Below, piece after piece: positions 24,436-37,049 of a DNA stretch of 64,000 nucleotides. The translations under genes and the position numbers were made by a program. Source of the stretch: Ascaphus truei (taxonomy: Eukaryota; Chordata; Amphibia; Anura; Ascaphidae); the NCBI GenBank assembly GCA_036426205.1, contig WSYH01001244.1, positions 1-64,000 of the forward strand, written 5' to 3'. Within the stretch, counting starts at the first letter, position 1. Every line of letters starts with the position of its first letter. The notes under the pieces are model-generated. The model did not search any database, was not told the origin of the DNA, and worked only from the letters and a program-made list of their open reading frames with translations.

Positions 24436-25205
24436 CCAAAGTCACCGCCCGCCCAGTCAGTCCGTCCCACCCCCTGCCCCGTCATCAGTTCCCTCAACCA
24501 CAGTTCCATGTCACCACACCCAGTCACCCCACCCAGTTCAGAGTGTTCAGGGAGTCACCGCACGTGCGCCAGTCAGCCACCCCACCACCCAGTCACCCCC
24601 CTCAGTCCAGTCATCACGACCACGACTCCTGTCATCAGGTCCCCCACCCAGTCCACCCGTACCCAGTCAGTCCCCCACCCATTCACCCACCCAGCTCGTC
24701 GTCACGTCCCCCACCTCAGTCCATCCAGATCATTCTCCCTCCACCCGTCCCCATGGTCAGTTACCCAGTCGTCATTCCACCCAGGTTCAGTCACCCCACC
24801 CAGTCTAACCACCCAGTCAGTCAGTCCAGTCCACCCACCCATCATTCAGTCACCCAGTCAGTCATCACCGGCCACCCAGTCCAGTCCGTCACCCCCCCAC
24901 CCGTGGCCCACCGCATCAGTCAGGCCCACCACCAAGTCAGGTCTGTCAGTCATTCACGTCATTCAGCAGTTCCCACCCCACCAGTTCAGTTCATGATCAG
25001 GTCATCCAGGTCAGTCTTATCAGTCAGTCACCCGTCAGTCCAGGATCACCCAGGTCATCCGTCACCAGTCATCAGTCTAGTAGTCAGTCATCACCACCCA
25101 TCGTCAACCCAGTCACCCAGTCACCTAGTCACCCAGTCCAAGCTCATTCACCCCGTCACGCCACCAGTCAGAGTCAGTCACCCACCCAGTCACCTGCAGT
25201 CGATT
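24436..25205. repeat. Tandem repeat on CAGTCACCCA
   Basis: CAGTCACCCAGTCAGTC variants are repeated for about 770 bp with frequent single-base gaps. The 320-residue frame through it is a repeat artefact. Confidence 0.85.
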
Positions 25206-26112
25206 TTCATGAGGTTGGGTAATAGGTGATAATGGTAGTGCCCTCGGTGAACTAGGTATGAGAAGAGCCCTGCTCGGATTAGGGTTCTTTAGAGGGTGAG
25301 ACTCTTGATTAGTCTGGGGAAGAGAGGGAGGATGGATCCTTTGAGGATGCCCTCTGGAGGAGTCAACCCCCCCTCGTCTCCCCTCTTCTCCCCTCTCTCT
25401 CTGTCTCTCGGCCCGTCTCTCTCTGTCTCTCGCCCGCTCGCCTCCTGGTCTCTCTCTCTGTCCTCTCATCTCTGTTCTGTCGGTCTCTCTCTCTTTCTCT
25501 ATCGCTCTCCTCCGTCTCTCTCCTCCCACACGCTGTGGGGCGGGACTGCTCAGGTGGTGACGGAGTAGATTTTTTTGGGTGTTCGCGGTGATTGTAGGGT
25601 GATTTGTTGTCGAAAACACTGTATATATAATAATTGATATTATTCATATTATATATAGTTACTATTATATGATATAGTATATACTATACGTTATATTATA
25701 AATATATTGTGTGTAATATCTCATTTGACACCTATGTGGCAAGCAATTAAAGACCAACCGGTAGTATGTACAAGCAGTAGCACACCACCCTAATTATTTT
25801 AGCATGATAAGACAGCTAAACATATAAATAAAAAAACTTTAAAAAAAAAAAAAAAGTCTCCGGGATATCATTCAGCAGAAGGTGGCAACCCTCAATGAGA
25901 CCGTTAATATAGTGTTTTGCTCGAACAGTTGTATTAATTATGTGACAGAAGTATAAAAACTGTCAATTTACAATTACAATTTAAAATGAGATTCATACTT
26001 TAATCAGGGTTCATGTCATCAGCATATAGCTAGGAAAGGGCTGATGTTGGAATGCATCCTAAGCCAGTCACAAATCACTTACATTAGTGTTTGATCTTGG
26101 TATTAAGATTAA
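25206..26112. other. CT-rich tract and AT-rich unassigned DNA
   Basis: 25365-25540 is CT-rich low complexity. The rest is AT-rich with nothing recognised. Confidence 0.5.
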
Positions 26113-26602
26113 GGGGCCTATGCAGAGAGCAGCGCTATTTCGAAATTCGCCATTTTTTGGAGAAAATCGCGCAGAAAGCAGCAGAAAATGGCGAGTTCCG
26201 AAAAACGCGCCAATTTTTCTTTTCTATTTGTAAAACTCGCCTCGCGGCTGGCGAGAACCTCAATCTCGCCAGTTTTAAAAATATCCGTATGCAGAGAGGC
26301 GCGAACGGCATCTAGCGGCTGTTCGCGCCAATAAAATGGGGCGATTGTCTCCTTTTTGCCTCGCCAGAAAAAACTGGCAAGAAGCTGCCGCTCGCGGCCA
26401 TTGCAAAGGGAAAAAAAAGGCGCGAATTTGTTTTTACACGTTTCTGAAGCGCGCATCTCGCCAATTTAAACTCGCCACACGCATCCATGTTAAACATAGC
26501 AGAATTCGCACTTTTCTGCATATGGAGAATAAAACTCTCCAAAAAAGCTACTTTTTAATAAATTCGCCAATTTTAAAATTCGCTGCTCTCTGCATAGGCC
26601 CC
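26113..26602. mobile_element. MITE copy 1 (490 bp) with terminal repeats GGGGCCTATGCAGAGAGC
   Basis: It starts GGGGCCTATGCAGAGAGCAG and ends in the matching inverse GCTGCTCTCTGCATAGGCCC plus C. The interior repeats CTCGCCA/TGGCGAG and CGCGCC-type words. A second copy of almost the same length lies inverted at 43486-43974. No transposase is present. The flanks give no clear target duplication here. Confidence 0.85.
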
Positions 26603-26667
26603 ATAGTACGAAAAACATTTTATGAACATTTCTCAGTTCAATAGGACACAGAACAATATATCTTATA

Positions 26668-27305
26668 TATGTATAGCCATGTCTGTGTTTGGCTACTAAT
26701 CTACCCTTCCTAACACTTAAGCCCTGGTATCAGTGTTGGCAGTGTTAGGCCCAATCCGGGTGTTTCCCTGCAGTAAACAGCTTCCTTGAGTGACACGGGG
26801 AAAGGGGGGAGCTAAGGCCGGTGAGAGGGTGAAGTTAGGGCTCTGATTACCTTCCATACCCTCCCTTGGGGGAGTGGGAAAGATACCCCTCATCCCGCCA
26901 GGGGGTGAGGGAAGAGTAGAGGACCGGCACTGGAGGCCTCAAGCTCAAGGGTTGAGTCCAGCGACCATCCGGAGGAAGGACAGAGAGTTGTACCAGTTAT
27001 ATGCTGATACCTGTTGGTGTGAGACTAAAGTTTCAGTTCTTTTATATACTCATGCCTGAGAATACAATCTATCAGGGGGAATATCAGAGGGTTCTCCTGC
27101 AGGGATTGTCTCCGGCACTCCTGGAGCCTGCAAGAGATGGAAGCGCTGAACCACAGAGAGAAGGACTAACCATCACCCGAAAAGCCTTTCCTGTCTTCCC
27201 CATACCACCGGCGGAAAGCTCAGCATCATGTGAACCAGCAGGTAAACAGCATTACACACCCTGTAATGGGCAGATCTCCCAGAGGGTGGGGGAAAACCTG
27301 TTACA
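26668..27305 (+). repeat. LTR-like dispersed repeat, copy A
   Basis: It starts at TGTATAGCCATG and ends in TGTTACA, so it may be a solo LTR. Two related copies are found: 31372-31800 (same strand) and 49692-50062 (opposite strand). Shared blocks include TTTGGCTACTAATCT, CATACCCTCCC and ACTGGAGGCCTCAAGC. No coding region is present. Confidence 0.6.
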
Positions 27306-27444
27306 TATGCATATAGTAATTTAAAAAACGTATACAGCATAAAAATGTCACCATACTATCTATGTTAAAATGCATTCAGTTGTCCAACATGTTCAACAGT
27401 ATCACTATTCTAAAATACACTGCGAGACAATTGTCACAATAGAG

Positions 27445-27769
27445 CAGGTGTGCGCAACATTTTCTCCCTGCGCCCTCCTGCCTGCTCTCCTCCCCTGCTC
27501 GCGCCTCTCTGCTCAGCTCCGGCGTCAAATTATGCTGTGGGGGTCATGTGACCCCACAGCACCATGGCATCGTGACATCACGTGACCACGCGGCGTCATT
27601 TAATGCCGGGTTACCATGGTGATGCATTGCCGAAGACTAGGTAGGGGAAGTTAGAGGCCTTGCACAGTGACCCAGCATTTAATTTAAATGCCTTGGGCGA
27701 GAGCATGGGACTTCTGTAACCACCACGCCCCCCTGGAAAACCTTGCGCCCCCCAGTTTGCGCACCCCAG
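27445..27769. mobile_element. hAT-type MITE, 325 bp
   Basis: The ends CAGGTGTGCGCAA and TTTGCGCACCCCAG form terminal inverted repeats. Direct 8-bp flanks CAATAGAG (27437-27444) and CAAAAGAG (27770-27777) match at 7 of 8 bases, the duplication size expected for hAT. Confidence 0.8.
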
Positions 27770-27777
27770 CAAAAGAG

Positions 27778-29030
27778 AATTTGCCAAAAAACTGACACTT
27801 AGGCATTATTCAATAAATGTATTACGTTCCATTCTGCACACTTAGGCAAAATATCTTATCTTTATACATACTTTCCACTTACATTTTGTCACAAATATTG
27901 CGTGTGCTGAACCAGAACACATGAAGGAAGCATCTAGCTAATATTTAAAAATAAAAACAATATTAGAATTGAGTCTCCTTTAAAGTACTGTACTAACCTC
28001 AGTTTTTGACAACTTGAGGCTACGCTCAATGACATGGACTTAAGCTTAACATGACATTTTGGCTCGACCTGTCAATCTACCAATAGTTTGTGTTCAGAAA
28101 GTCTCCTACTGCCAAAGAGGGCTTTTGGAATAACTGCAGGTTGTCACATTTCGGAAAATATATCTAAGAAGACGTCACAGGATAGAATTCATACTGCACA
28201 CATATTTACTCAGCAACTTGGTTGCCAAGTACGCTGCTCTTCTATAGATAACAGTCTATAATATTTCATCATTGCCTTATAATTTGTAGTTTAATAAACT
28301 TAACATTTATATCGTTTAGTTAACCATAACCTGTACATAGTTAAACCAAATATAACGGCTCAATGCAAATTGCTTTACATGTGTATTTTCATGGTAAACA
28401 ACAATAGCAGTGTATCCAGATCTCATAAAATAAGAACTTTATTCTTAGTTTAGTCTTTGATTTGAGCATTAGTTATCCTAAAATAATGAATTATCACTAT
28501 GTATCATGCATTTTAAGCAGAACGCACTAAGGTTAGGGTTTGTTATCAATGCTCTTTATGAAGTGAAATTTAAGGAATATTGTTAAGTTTATGCTAAAAT
28601 ATACATAGTTAAGGGTGGTATAATTACCCAGAATTTAATCAGAAAACCGCATACTATTTATTAAAGGACTAGTTCATTACTCAGTAGTGAGACTACTAAC
28701 ATGAATTATAGGCTAAAGCTGTACATTTCCGGGCATTATTGAAATGCCTGCTCTCTGACTGGTTAAAATTCCGGACATTATTCATTCAGTAATGCCCGGA
28801 ATTTTTGGCAGCTTGCCAAGTTTTTATTTCTAGTCAATCAGCTTTTCCTTTGTCAGAACAGCTCTGAAAGAGGGCAGGGGATCGGTCAGGAGGCAGCATC
28901 CAGGCAGTGACTGCTCCCGTTCCCTCCACGCCACACACAGTGAGACGAGTGAGAGTGTATTTGTAGCTGTAAAGTAAGTGTCTGTCTGCAGAGTTTGTTT
29001 GTAGCTGCAGTTTCTGTCTAGTGTGTGTCA
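27778..29030. other. Unassigned AT-rich DNA with a small palindrome
   Basis: Mostly featureless. TTCCGGGCATTATT at about 28726 and AGTAATGCCCGGAA at about 28789 are inverted and may be ends of a tiny MITE. Confidence 0.35.
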
Positions 29031-29207
29031 GTGTGTCAGCAGCAGCAGCATTTGTGGATGTAGCTGCAGAGTTTGTGTGTAGCAGCAACTTGTGTTTGTG
29101 GTGCTGTTGTGTTGTATGTGTGTGTAGCAGCAAAGCAGAGTTTGGGTGTAGCTATAGAGTTTGTGTGTAGCAGCAGTGTGTGTGTGTGCATATAGAGCTG
29201 CTGTCTT

Positions 29208-29256
<49 letters not shown>

Positions 29257-29265
29257 GATCAGGAA
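29030..29265. repeat. GT-rich and GTGTAGCAGC minisatellite
   Basis: Irregular TGTGTAGCAGCA units pass into a pure GT run at 29215-29252. Confidence 0.85.
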
Positions 29266-29340
29266 GACTGGGCGGAGATCTGGGAACAAGCCAAAAAAAA
29301 CATCAATATGCACGATAACAAAAGAGAATATCTATAAAAT

Positions 29341-29432
29341 CCCCCCCCCCCCCCCCCCCACCCCCCCCCCCCCCCCCCCCCTTACCCGCTTCCACCTACC
29401 TTCCCGAACCCCCCCTTTCCCCCCCCCCCTTT
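29341..29432. repeat. Poly-C run
   Basis: Almost pure C with a few interruptions. The length is unlikely to be exact in any assembly. Confidence 0.9.
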
Positions 29433-29897
29433 TTTTCCTTGGTTCCCCTCTTTTTTCATTACCTGGTTGGGCTTAATATACTAAGTTGAAGCAGCAAAAT
29501 ATATATGTTCATTACTTGATTTGTGTGCGGTTTATGGCTTTTCTGAAAGGAAACGCAATCACACATTACATAAGTATGAGGCTGCTAAGCAATATATAGC
29601 ATTGAATTAAGAGATTCAACCAGGCACTAGCAGTGTTTTCAGCAGTTTTTTAATTTTCTTTATACACCCTTAATGAGTAACTTGAGCCTAATTTAATATA
29701 TACTTAGATTATGAATGCTAGGACATTCAAAGAATAAATGACATGGTATTCCATTAACAGTTTACTTGTAGAATCATGTGATATGGGGAACATGTCAACA
29801 GGCTTAGGCATTGAGGGGGTTAATGTTTTAATCTTTTATGCCGTTTTCGCGGGCTTTTTTTGTACTTAATCAGGCAGCTTCCGCTTCTCCCCACTCC

Positions 29898-29933
29898 AAG
29901 ACGAAGCCCTATCTGTGAGGGTGAAACGCGTAG
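29898..29933 (+). ncRNA. Hammerhead-like motif (degenerate first box)
   Basis: AAGACGAAGCCCT, a loop, then AGGGTGAAACGCGTAGAGG. The stem GCCCT/AGGGT and the GAAACGCGTAG box are good. The first box has lost its CU. An AATAAAG follows at about 29970. Confidence 0.45.
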
Positions 29934-29999
29934 AGGGGGAGAATGCAGTGTTAGCCCTTGTGTGTATTACCAATAAAGTTTGTTGAAGAACTCCAGGAG

Positions 30000-30650
30000 C
30001 CTCTCTGATTCAGACATGCGCAGTTGCGCCGAATCCACCATTGTTTCCCAATTAGGATCAATGCCTGCAATATTTGGACTTGACAGGGTTTAAAGCAGTT
30101 CATTTGCATAATAATAAATACATTTATAAATTATAATTTTTCACACTAACAGAAGCTGAACATTACCAGAAAAAAAATATTTACATTTCCCTGTCATCAA
30201 TACCGATCTGCTTTCCACTTCCTGCATTCTTCCAAATTCTCTACCCTGATTACAGTGTAACATTTGATAAATGAAAAATTATTTAAGAGTTAATGATATC
30301 AAATTACCTATTCCTTTATTTTACTAGCTGCTATATAGCATCGTTTGAGTCTTGCTTTACAAGTATAAATGAAAATTACAGCTCTCCACACCAAAGCTAA
30401 TCCTGACATCTGCTAATTAAAAGATCACATTTTGTGCAGAGTCAGCCTCACTATTCAAATGAAAACATTAAATCAGTTTAAATAATTCAAAATCAATCAA
30501 CTGGAAGTAGACATTTTTAGCCCTAGGTTAACAAAATAACACAGATCAAAATTACGAGTGCTAAAGATCAAATAGCAACTTTAATATCAGTCTTTCCAAC
30601 CATCCACTATTAAATTAATTTTTTATTATTATTTTGATTCAGTATGAACA
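30000..30650. other. Unassigned AT-rich single-copy-looking DNA
   Basis: No repeat or reading frame. 30340-30560 has AATTA and ATTCAAATGAAAA words of the kind found in vertebrate conserved non-coding elements, which is only a suggestion. Confidence 0.3.
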
Positions 30651-30658
30651 GTTTAAGG

Positions 30659-31008
30659 CAGCGGTGCGCAAACTGTGGGGCGCGACCCCCAGGGGGGGCG
30701 CGACACTGCCGACGGGGGGCGCGGGGTTTACAGAGGCCCCGCGCGCTTCCCGAAGGCACTTGAATTAAGTGCCGGGGGAGCTGCAGGGCCTCTGTAAACC
30801 TAACTTACCGTGGCTCCGGCGGCTTCCTCCCTGTGTCGCCATGGCAACGCGGCGTCAAAATGACGCCGCGAGGTCATGTGACGTCACGTTGCTATGGCAA
30901 CGTGACGTCATTTCGCCGGAGCGCGGGTAAGTTGGGGTTGGGAGGGGGGCGCGGGAGTGAGGGGACAGCCGGCAGGGGGGCGCAGGGTAAAAAGTTTGCG
31001 CCCCCCTG
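30659..31008. mobile_element. hAT-type MITE, 350 bp, perfect 8-bp target duplication
   Basis: The ends CAGCGGTGCGCAAACT and AGTTTGCGCCCCCCTG are inverted repeats. The flanks GTTTAAGG (30651-30658 and 31009-31016) are identical. The interior is CpG-rich and contains TGACGTCA-type palindromic words. Confidence 0.92.
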
Positions 31009-31371
31009 GTTTAAGGAACCATTTGTATTAGACAATATCATTTTTATAGAATTCAATTTATAAACAAATGGACCCTGTACTTAAGTTTTCTTTTTCACAC
31101 TTATTTTTCAGAATCAGAATTCTATCCTTGCAGGGATCAATCACCGTGATTAACAACATTTTGATGAGCTTTCCAGGGGCGTGTTGCCGTGGGCAAGGGG
31201 GAAAAAGGGGCAATGGCCCTCTGGGCTAGTCGGAATTGAACATTTTGGGCTGGCGAAGAATCTCTGTGCAGAAACTGCCCACTAAATCCATTAGGTGGTG
31301 CTTCAGAGCTCACTTTGCAGTTCCTCCTCTCCCGGGCTGGCTCATCTCCTGTACAAAGGAACGTGTATATA

Positions 31372-31800
31372 TGTGTAGCCATGTATTCTTTTTGGCTACT
31401 AATCTGCCCTACCTAACACGTAAGCACTGGTACCAGCACAGTGTTAGGATTAATCTAGATTTTCCACTGCAGTAAGCAGCTCCCTTGAGTGATGGGGGTG
31501 GGGGGGCAGGCTAAAGCCTGTGTTTTATAACGTCTAGTTCTCTCCCATGAGAGAGAGAGTGTTCCAAGGATTGTAAATGCAGGGCTCTGATCACATTCCA
31601 TACCCTCCCCTAGGGGAGTAGGACAACTACCCCTCATCCCACCAGGGGATGAGGGAAGAGCAGAGGATAGACACTGGAGGCCTCAAGCCTCCTGGGTTGA
31701 TTCCAGGGACCATCCGGAAGGAAGGAATAGAAGTGAACCAGATATATGCTGTCTTCAATGTTGTGAAGAATAAAGTGTTCCAGTTATTTTAAATACTCTG
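31372..31800 (+). repeat. LTR-like dispersed repeat, copy B
   Basis: It matches copy A at 26668 and has an AATAAAG signal (about 31769) near the end. A block at about 31520-31570 is not present in copy A. Confidence 0.55.
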
Positions 31801-32708
31801 TAAAAAAGTTGAATTTAAAACTACTTAGGTCAATTCTACACATACCCTATACATCAAGGTATTTGTTCCTATCTATTAGCCATTGCTATATCTCAGGACA
31901 TAGGCTCTATTTGCATCATGAGTGATACCAACCGGTACAATCAATAGCATGGCATCTTACTGTATACCGGCTCATTTGGGTCTAATTAGGAGTGCACCTT
32001 ACCAAAGGATATTTCTCTCTCTCCCCTTCCCCCTTGCCCTCATTATTGTGTATTTTGTAAGCTTCCAAGTTAGTGTGTTATCCTAGGTCAGCACCCTACA
32101 GGTAGAGCAAGCAATCTCTGTCATTTTGTTGTATGGTGTGTGTAAGAAATATTTAATGTTTCTATAAAGTATTGAGAAATATCTTTATGATTTGCTGCAA
32201 GCTTTTGAACCACTACAATTTCTGCTGAGTCTGTGAGAAAGACTGAAGAAATGTTTGTCAAGAAGTCTTCCTCTTATTTTTGCTGATTTCCTGGATAGAC
32301 AATCCTAAGCTACAGACATCTTTTTACACCGTTCCAGATCCACCAATTGTCTTACAAAACAAAGATGAAGGTCTATAACAAAGATGTGCTTCCAAAAGAT
32401 AGAACAGGATACATGTAATCTACATGATACAGGACTGCCCTTACTGATAAACATTCAATTGGTAGGTAATACACTATTTTGTGTATGTCAGAATAAAGCA
32501 TTTCATATTTTTTTTCACTTACCTGGGTTTCCGTGCTATCTTCGGTATGATTTAACCGACATGCTGCTGCTACATTTTCTCTCGTTATTTGTCCACAAAA
32601 CAAACAATGCTATACTACACCTGTACTATTTACTGTGCCTATTAAAGTGAAGTTACTAGAGGAACATCTCTGTTGGAATTGTCCGTGTGTGTGTGTCTGT
32701 AGATGTAT
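31801..32708. other. Unassigned sequence
   Basis: AT-rich DNA without a recognised element. Confidence 0.3.
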
Positions 32709-33178
32709 ACAGTGGCAAGAAAGTTTCTGAACCACTTAGGATTTTCACATATTTCAAACCTAAAAACTGTTATTAGATCTTAATCTAAGTCCTAATAATA
32801 GATAAAGGTAACCTTCTCTAACAAATGACATAAAACATGATACTTTACAACATTTATTTATCCCCAAATGATTAAACATTCCATATTCATGTGTGAAAAA
32901 GTATGTTAGCATTTAGATTCAGTACCCCTTGAGCAGCATTAACAAAAACTAAGCGCTTCCTGTAACTGCTGGTCAGGCTCTCCCATTGGTTTTAAGGTTA
33001 TTTTGTCCCATTCCTCCATACAGAACTGCTACAACTCAGCGACATTTGTGGGCTTCCTTGCATGGACAATTCGCTTCAGGTCCAGCCACAACATTTCGAT
33101 GGGGTTTAGGTCTGGACTTTGACACGGCCATTCTAAAATGCGAAATTTCTTCTTCTGCAGCCATTCTTTTGTAGATCA

Positions 33179-33505
<327 letters not shown>

Positions 33506-33822
33506 TCAACTATGTGCTCTTTGGTGAACTTCAGACAAGCAGCAATGTTCTTTTTAGAGAAGAGTGGTTTCCTCCGGGCTACTTTCCATTAACACCATTC
33601 TTGATCAGTCTTTTTCTGATAGTTGTCATGAACACATACATTAGCCAAGGTGAAAGTGACCTTCAGATCCTTGAATGTTAGAAGTGGGCCAAATGTTTTG
33701 GCAGATTTGGAACTGCAGCAGATCCGCCGTTTCCTTCGGTCCAGGGATTTTAGCAGATCCATCTCCAAAAGGGCGATTCCCTTTTTGCGGATTTTTTCTT
33801 ATTGTCAATTGTCACGGGACCA

Positions 33823-34080
33823 GTTACATAGTTACATAGTAGATGAGGTTGAAAAAAGACGTACGTCCATCAAGTTCAACCTATGCTAAATTTAGACAAC
33901 AGGTACTTTATCCTATATCTATACTTACTTATTGGTCCAGAGAAAGGCAAACAAAAAAACCCAGAGTCATATCATCCAATGATATCTCATAAGGGGAAAA
34001 ATAAATATATATTCCTTCCTGACTCCAAGAATTGGCAATCGGATTAATCCCTGGATCAACATCCTTCCCATGTATACTTA
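33823..34080. repeat. SINE-like dispersed repeat, copy 1
   Basis: It starts GTTACATAGTTACATAGTAG and continues TTGAAAAAAGACGTACGTCC. The same sequence is inverted at 52186-52390, where its borders are exact. I associate this repeat with frog genomes. No coding sequence is present. Confidence 0.7.
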
Positions 34081-35040
34081 TTTGGTATATCCCTGTATAC
34101 CTTTCCTTTCTATATACCTTGGTATATCCCTGTATACCTTTCCAGTACTTTTAACACCTTTACCTTCCGGGATCAATTTCACTAGGCAAGACAAGGTAGT
34201 AGAATAAAATGAGGTTTATTCTGGTAAACCAGCAGGCATTCAATGTAACACAAAACAAGGGGAAAAAAACATAACTGCGGCTCTGGGGGTGGGGACACTA
34301 GCCTCAACTAGGTGCGGGGCACCTGCTTCAGGAAGGCTTAACCTGTCTGTTCCACATCCAGAAACACCACGGTTCTATCCACTGGGATAGACACCTGGCT
34401 TAACCGCTGACCAGGTCTTTGTTCGATATTAGAACTTGGCTGCGTCTCAACAACTTGTCCTCAGCTTGGTTAGGCTTCTCCGGCACCTCAATGGCCCGAC
34501 ACCTCACTACTCCCATCCTCCCCTTCGATCCACCATCTGTATGCAGGCATCCCGGCTAATTGAAAGACCGGGGCTGCCTCCATAGGGATGAATACACATT
34601 TTAAAACACATTTCTTTACTACAACTTGTGCTTGGGAATTTGGGTGGTAAAACTACCAAAACTACCAACTACCAAGTTTTAAAAAACAAGTTCTGAGAAC
34701 TTGCTGGTGGAGCAATACAATATTTAATAAGGAATAATAACGTTTTTACAATGCATACGAGTATCCGCAAATCAGATGCTATTCACGGGTAAAATTATGG
34801 GACAAACGGTATCATTGTCTCGGAACATTTTATATACATTTTAACCCTTTTTGTTCCCCATTATCAACTTTAAACTCCCACTCGCGAAGTCCCAGTTTTG
34901 AAACTATATCACATAAGAGGTCCAAAACACACACATTGTCCCTGGCTTATAGGTGCCGGGGCACCACGGTTTTAGGGGTAGCTAGCCTGGCATCACCCTT
35001 ATTATGAAGGCTAGCTACCCCCAACATCATACCACTACAC
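34081..35040. other. Unassigned repeat-like DNA inside the nested insertion
   Basis: It includes an inverted AGCTAGCCTGGC/GGCTAGCT pair near 34980-35020 and could be LTR-derived. No coding region is recognised. Confidence 0.3.
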
Positions 35041-35929
35041 TCTACAATCAGCTGACGGATTTTTAGGAATCCGTCAACGAGTTGCTGAATCCATGGATTG
35101 GATTCTACAAATTCGTCAACGGATTGTATCCAATGGCGGTATTTGATGAATCTGCATGGATTAAAACAGACCTAATCCGCTAGTGGATTTTACACTGCTA
35201 AATTGATTTTTTTTGGGGGGGGGGGGAAGAGGGGGGAATGCGAGAAAATCTGGGAAAGGGATTGCCCATCCCTAGATGTTACTCTTTCTTCTTTATGACT
35301 TTCTGGATGATTTGCCAGTTTGTTCTTGGAGAGATTTTGGTAGGATGACCACTCCTGGGTAGAGTGTGGTCTAGACCTTTCTCCATATGTAGACTGTCTG
35401 TATGACAGTGGATTTCTGGAGCTTCAAAGCCATAGAAATGGTATTGTAACCGTTTGTAGACTGATGAGCATTAATAACTGCTTTTCTGAGGTACTCAGAG
35501 ATTTCTTTGTTTCATGGCCTGATGTGTTTCCACACACTTGTATAGTTAATACGAAACTCACAAAGTTTATTATCTTTATAAAGTGTTGGGCCTCCCAAAC
35601 TCATGCCTGAAGATCTACCTAATTATTTAAACACCTGATTCTAATTATCCCCTTTAATTTAGCTGATAAAACCAGGGTTTGACTTATTTTTTACATACCA
35701 TAACTCAAAAGACGTTGGAATTGATTAATATAAACCCTATTGGATATTTAAGAAAATATTGGTTTTGATTCAAGAAGGTTATCATGAAAAAAACAATAGA
35801 ATTTCTATCATTATTATTGCGGTTCAAAAAGTTTTTCGCCACTGTCTATTGTGTGTGTAGATGTATATACTGTATGGTGTGTGTGTGTAAGAGTGGTGCG
35901 ATATGCACTTACAGCATCATTGAAATGAA

Positions 35930-36355
35930 ATTCATATTCAAATTCAGAGAAACCTGGTGTTTTATGGTCGTTTCTTGGATGATATTGTTATTTTTTGGGA
36001 CGATGAACAAGGGACCCTTACAGAATCTTAACTTCTTTCAATGATAATGATATGGGGCTTCGATTCACCTTTAATATTTCCTCCACCTATAATTTATCTG
36101 GATCTTGTATTGTCTTGGTGACAGTGGCCTTGGTATCAAGACAAACACACACTTTAAACCGAAATCAGTAAGCAATTATGTCCACGTATCTAGCAACCAT
36201 AATAGGTAATGACTGGACAATATACCATCAAGTCAGTTCAATATATTGCAGAGGAACTGTTCTTCTCATGCTGATTTTTTTTGAGGCAGTCACAGATTCT
36301 TATCAACAAATTTATTGTAAAACATACAGGATACCTGCAAGCTCATATTGAACCC
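35930..36355 (+). pseudogene. Penelope-like element reverse transcriptase fragment
   Basis: The catalytic box FYGRFLDDIVIFWDDEQGTL lies at about 35960-36017 (LDDI at 35974-35985). In shifted frames it continues as MGLRFTFNIS, then IPSSQFNILQRNCSSHADFF, equivalent to the conserved PLE stretch after the catalytic box. Stops and frameshifts are frequent. This enzyme would copy PLE RNA at telomeric or internal breaks. The coding region is cut at about 36360 by an insertion and resumes at about 37050. Confidence 0.7.
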
Positions 36356-36390
36356 CCAAAATAACCACAACATATATATAAGAATATAAG

Positions 36391-37030
36391 TGTCACAGAG
36401 GAGTGCTACTGAGCATGGACCATAGACCATTACAATTCTTGTTCAGCTGCTCTTAGCTGATTGGAAGGTGGCTCTTCCTATCTTCTTGAAGCTCACCCCC
36501 TCCCACATTTAAGTGGTTAAAAGCTCACTCCATAGCATCTTCCACTCTTAGGGGAACTTGCTTGCTTGCAGTATGATTGTGACAAATCTAATACAGAGTG
36601 CTTTTCCTGGTAATGTACAGGTTAATAAAAGCTTCAATCAGACTTAGAACTATGCAACTAATTTTGACAGATTTATTATAAATCATTCTTCCTGGTAATG
36701 CACAGGTTATTAAGAATTTATATTAGTGTTAGGGACCCTTGAGATGTGGTCTGCCGTGCAGTGGCTCAGGGGCTTACAACACTTTGGCCAAAATGTTAAA
36801 CTAAGAGACCATTTTATTTAATAGATATCTATACATATATATTTAGGCATTGTACCGTGTATAAGTTTCACTGGATGTGCACTGAGCTCTGTCTGTGTTT
36901 CATGTTCTGTCTCTGGTTTTAAATCAACAAATTCATTGCAATGGGATACAATAAGAATACCATCCTGTGGTCCTTTCAGTCTGTTAGGCTCATGGATAAG
37001 GAAAAGCTTGTGATGCAATATCTAGATTAT
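36391..37030 (+). repeat. LTR-like insertion in the PLE
   Basis: It starts TGTCACAGAGGAGTGCTACT. Parts match 11869-12000. An internal CTTCCTGGTAATG-like block occurs twice about 95 bp apart (near 36602 and 36688). PLE coding sequence lies on both sides. Confidence 0.5.
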
Positions 37031-37049
37031 CTAAATGTAACTCTGATCC

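Larger units (their letters stand above)
33680..35273. mobile_element. Nested hAT-like insertion in Tc1
   Basis: Tc1 homology stops at 33679 and resumes at about 35274. The inserted DNA begins GAAGTGGGCCAAATG and ends TTGCCCATCCCTA, giving inverted GGGC/GCCC ends as in hAT elements. ATGTTA flanks both sides. The ends repeat words built on CGGATTT/AATCCG. A related fragment lies at 62335-62540. Other repeats are nested inside it. Confidence 0.6.

Noticed and set aside
22782..25229. Long Pro/Ser/His-rich open frames (up to 320 residues)
   Set aside because: They run through CT-rich and CAGTCACCCA repeats, and several frames on both strands are open at once. No domain, start context or composition shift supports a gene.
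26091..26644. Open frames shared by the two MITE copies (also 43477-43996)
   Set aside because: The frames lie in a fold-back MITE, are open in several phases, and show no protein motif.
28525..28545. GGTTAGGGTTTG as an interstitial telomere repeat
   Set aside because: Only about one and a half units are present.
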